From NCBI GenBank assembly GCA_905373325.1, contig CAJPTB010000171.1:1-5036 (forward strand): 5,036 bases of DNA. Reading direction: 5' to 3'. The translations under genes and the position numbers were made by a program. Positions 4,495 to 5,036 of this stretch are shown in pieces (the first letter of the stretch is position 1; every line of letters begins with the position of its first letter). The stretch is from an uncultured Ancrocorticia sp. (GTDB lineage Bacteria > Actinomycetota > Actinomycetes > Actinomycetales > Actinomycetaceae). The notes under the pieces are model-generated. The model was not told the DNA's origin. It did no database searches and worked only from the letters and a program-made list of their open reading frames with translations.

Positions 4495-5036
4495 TCACGA
4501 CGAGGGCATCCTCCGCACCTCGACCGCTTCGATCTTTCCGAAACCTTGAAGATTCGGGCTTCCGGCCTGAACGAGGGTGTAGCGGCCGGGCACGAGCGAA
4601 CGCAAGGTTTCCGCGGTTTCGCTGTCGGTCAGGATCGTCCCCGATTCGGCGACGTCGACCAAACGCGAAGCAAGGTTGACCTTGGGCCCGAAAATGTCGC
4701 CAAAGCGCGAGACGACGCCTCCCCACACGAGGGAGGCTCGCACCGGGAGCATGCCGGGCACCTTCCGCAGTTCGTCCACGACGTTCGTCACCACCCGCGC
4801 GCCGGTGTCGAGGTCGTCGGCGATGTAGAGAAAAGCGTCTCCGATGCTCTTGACCACCCGCGCGCCGTGGGCGTGTATGGCCATGCGGCAGGTGAAGTCG
4901 AACTCCTCGACGAGCTCGATGAACTCGGCCGACCCCAGCTCGTTCGACCGATTCGTGAAGGCCACCATGTCGATGAATCCGAAGGCCCTGCGCAGGGTGA
5001 CGTCGGGCTTGACGGGATCTCGGCCAGGTTCTGGGT
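4495..5036 (-). CDS. Class III adenylate/guanylate cyclase, catalytic domain (N-terminal part outside window)
   Basis: Makes cyclic nucleotide, most likely cAMP, from the triphosphate. The last 179 residues are visible and the frame is open to the right edge; the ATG at 4968 lies inside the first catalytic motif and is not the start. Motifs in order: FGFIDMVAFT with the first metal-binding Asp (codon 4971-4969); RVVKSIGDAF with the adenine-specifying-type Lys (4851-4849) and second metal Asp (4839-4837); RFGDIFGPKVNLASRL with the Asp usual in adenylate cyclases (4698-4696), transition-state Asn (4677-4675) and Arg (4665-4663). The full residue set on one chain predicts an active homodimer with ATP preference. 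The protein ends soon after the cyclase fold (LQGFGKIEAVEVRRMPSS), so any regulatory or membrane domain must be N-terminal and unseen. It lies 251 bp upstream of the regulator gene on the same strand and is separated by palindromes, so it is probably a separate transcript. The cyclase call is secure; the choice of ATP over GTP is inferred from motifs. Confidence 0.93.
   Translation of the reverse strand, partial: PEPGRDPVKPDVTLRRAFGFIDMVAFTNRSNELGSAEFIELVEEFDFTCRMAIHAHGARVVKSIGDAFLYIADDLDTGARVVTNVVDELRKVPGMLPVRASLVWGGVVSRFGDIFGPKVNLASRLVDVAESGTILTDSETAETLRSLVPGRYTLVQAGSPNLQGFGKIEAVEVRRMPSS

Noticed and set aside
4495..4968. Cyclase starting at ATG 4968
   Set aside because: The preceding codons encode TLRRAFGFID, which is part of the first catalytic strand including the metal-binding Asp; starting at 4968 would remove it, so the gene must extend past the window edge.

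Overview
The window looks like chromosomal DNA from a high-GC actinobacterium. The evidence is strong G/C preference at third codon positions, GTG starts, start codons sitting about 6 nt after a -10-like hexamer with no Shine-Dalgarno (a leaderless arrangement common in Actinobacteria), and the gene mix. The gene content would suit the Actinomycetaceae or a relative, but the genus is a guess that the sequence alone does not prove.

Layout, left to right. Positions 1-146 (minus) hold the first 48 codons of purE, cut by the window edge. A 185-bp GC-rich spacer follows. Positions 332-1552 (minus) are purK, so purK and purE are transcribed in the order purK then purE and together perform the two-step conversion of AIR to CAIR in purine synthesis. 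A short divergent intergenic region (about 1553-1617) separates purK from a GtrA-family four-helix membrane protein gene (1618-2130, plus). That gene converges on a two-component operon read on the minus strand: an OmpR/PhoB-type response regulator (3569-4243) followed after 3 nt by a HAMP-containing sensor histidine kinase (2219-3565). The 88-bp gap between the convergent genes holds hairpins and an A6/T6 tract that fits a terminator for the kinase operon. A 251-bp non-coding stretch (4244-4494) contains the regulator promoter region and GC-rich palindromes. A class III adenylate cyclase catalytic domain (4495 to the right edge, minus, N-terminus outside the window) closes the window.

The genes form three functional blocks: purine synthesis (purK-purE), envelope or glycan-linked transport (GtrA-like), and signalling (two-component pair plus cyclase). 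Nothing in the sequence proves that the cyclase and the two-component pair act together; they share strand and neighbourhood only. No mobile element, CRISPR array, tRNA or rRNA was seen. Most of the window is ordinary core-genome content. The points most worth a second look are an open frame that continues in the purK frame after its stop codon and ends in an ATGA overlap with the purE start, the imperfect 25-nt-period repeats in that same spacer, and the recurring leaderless promoter geometry.
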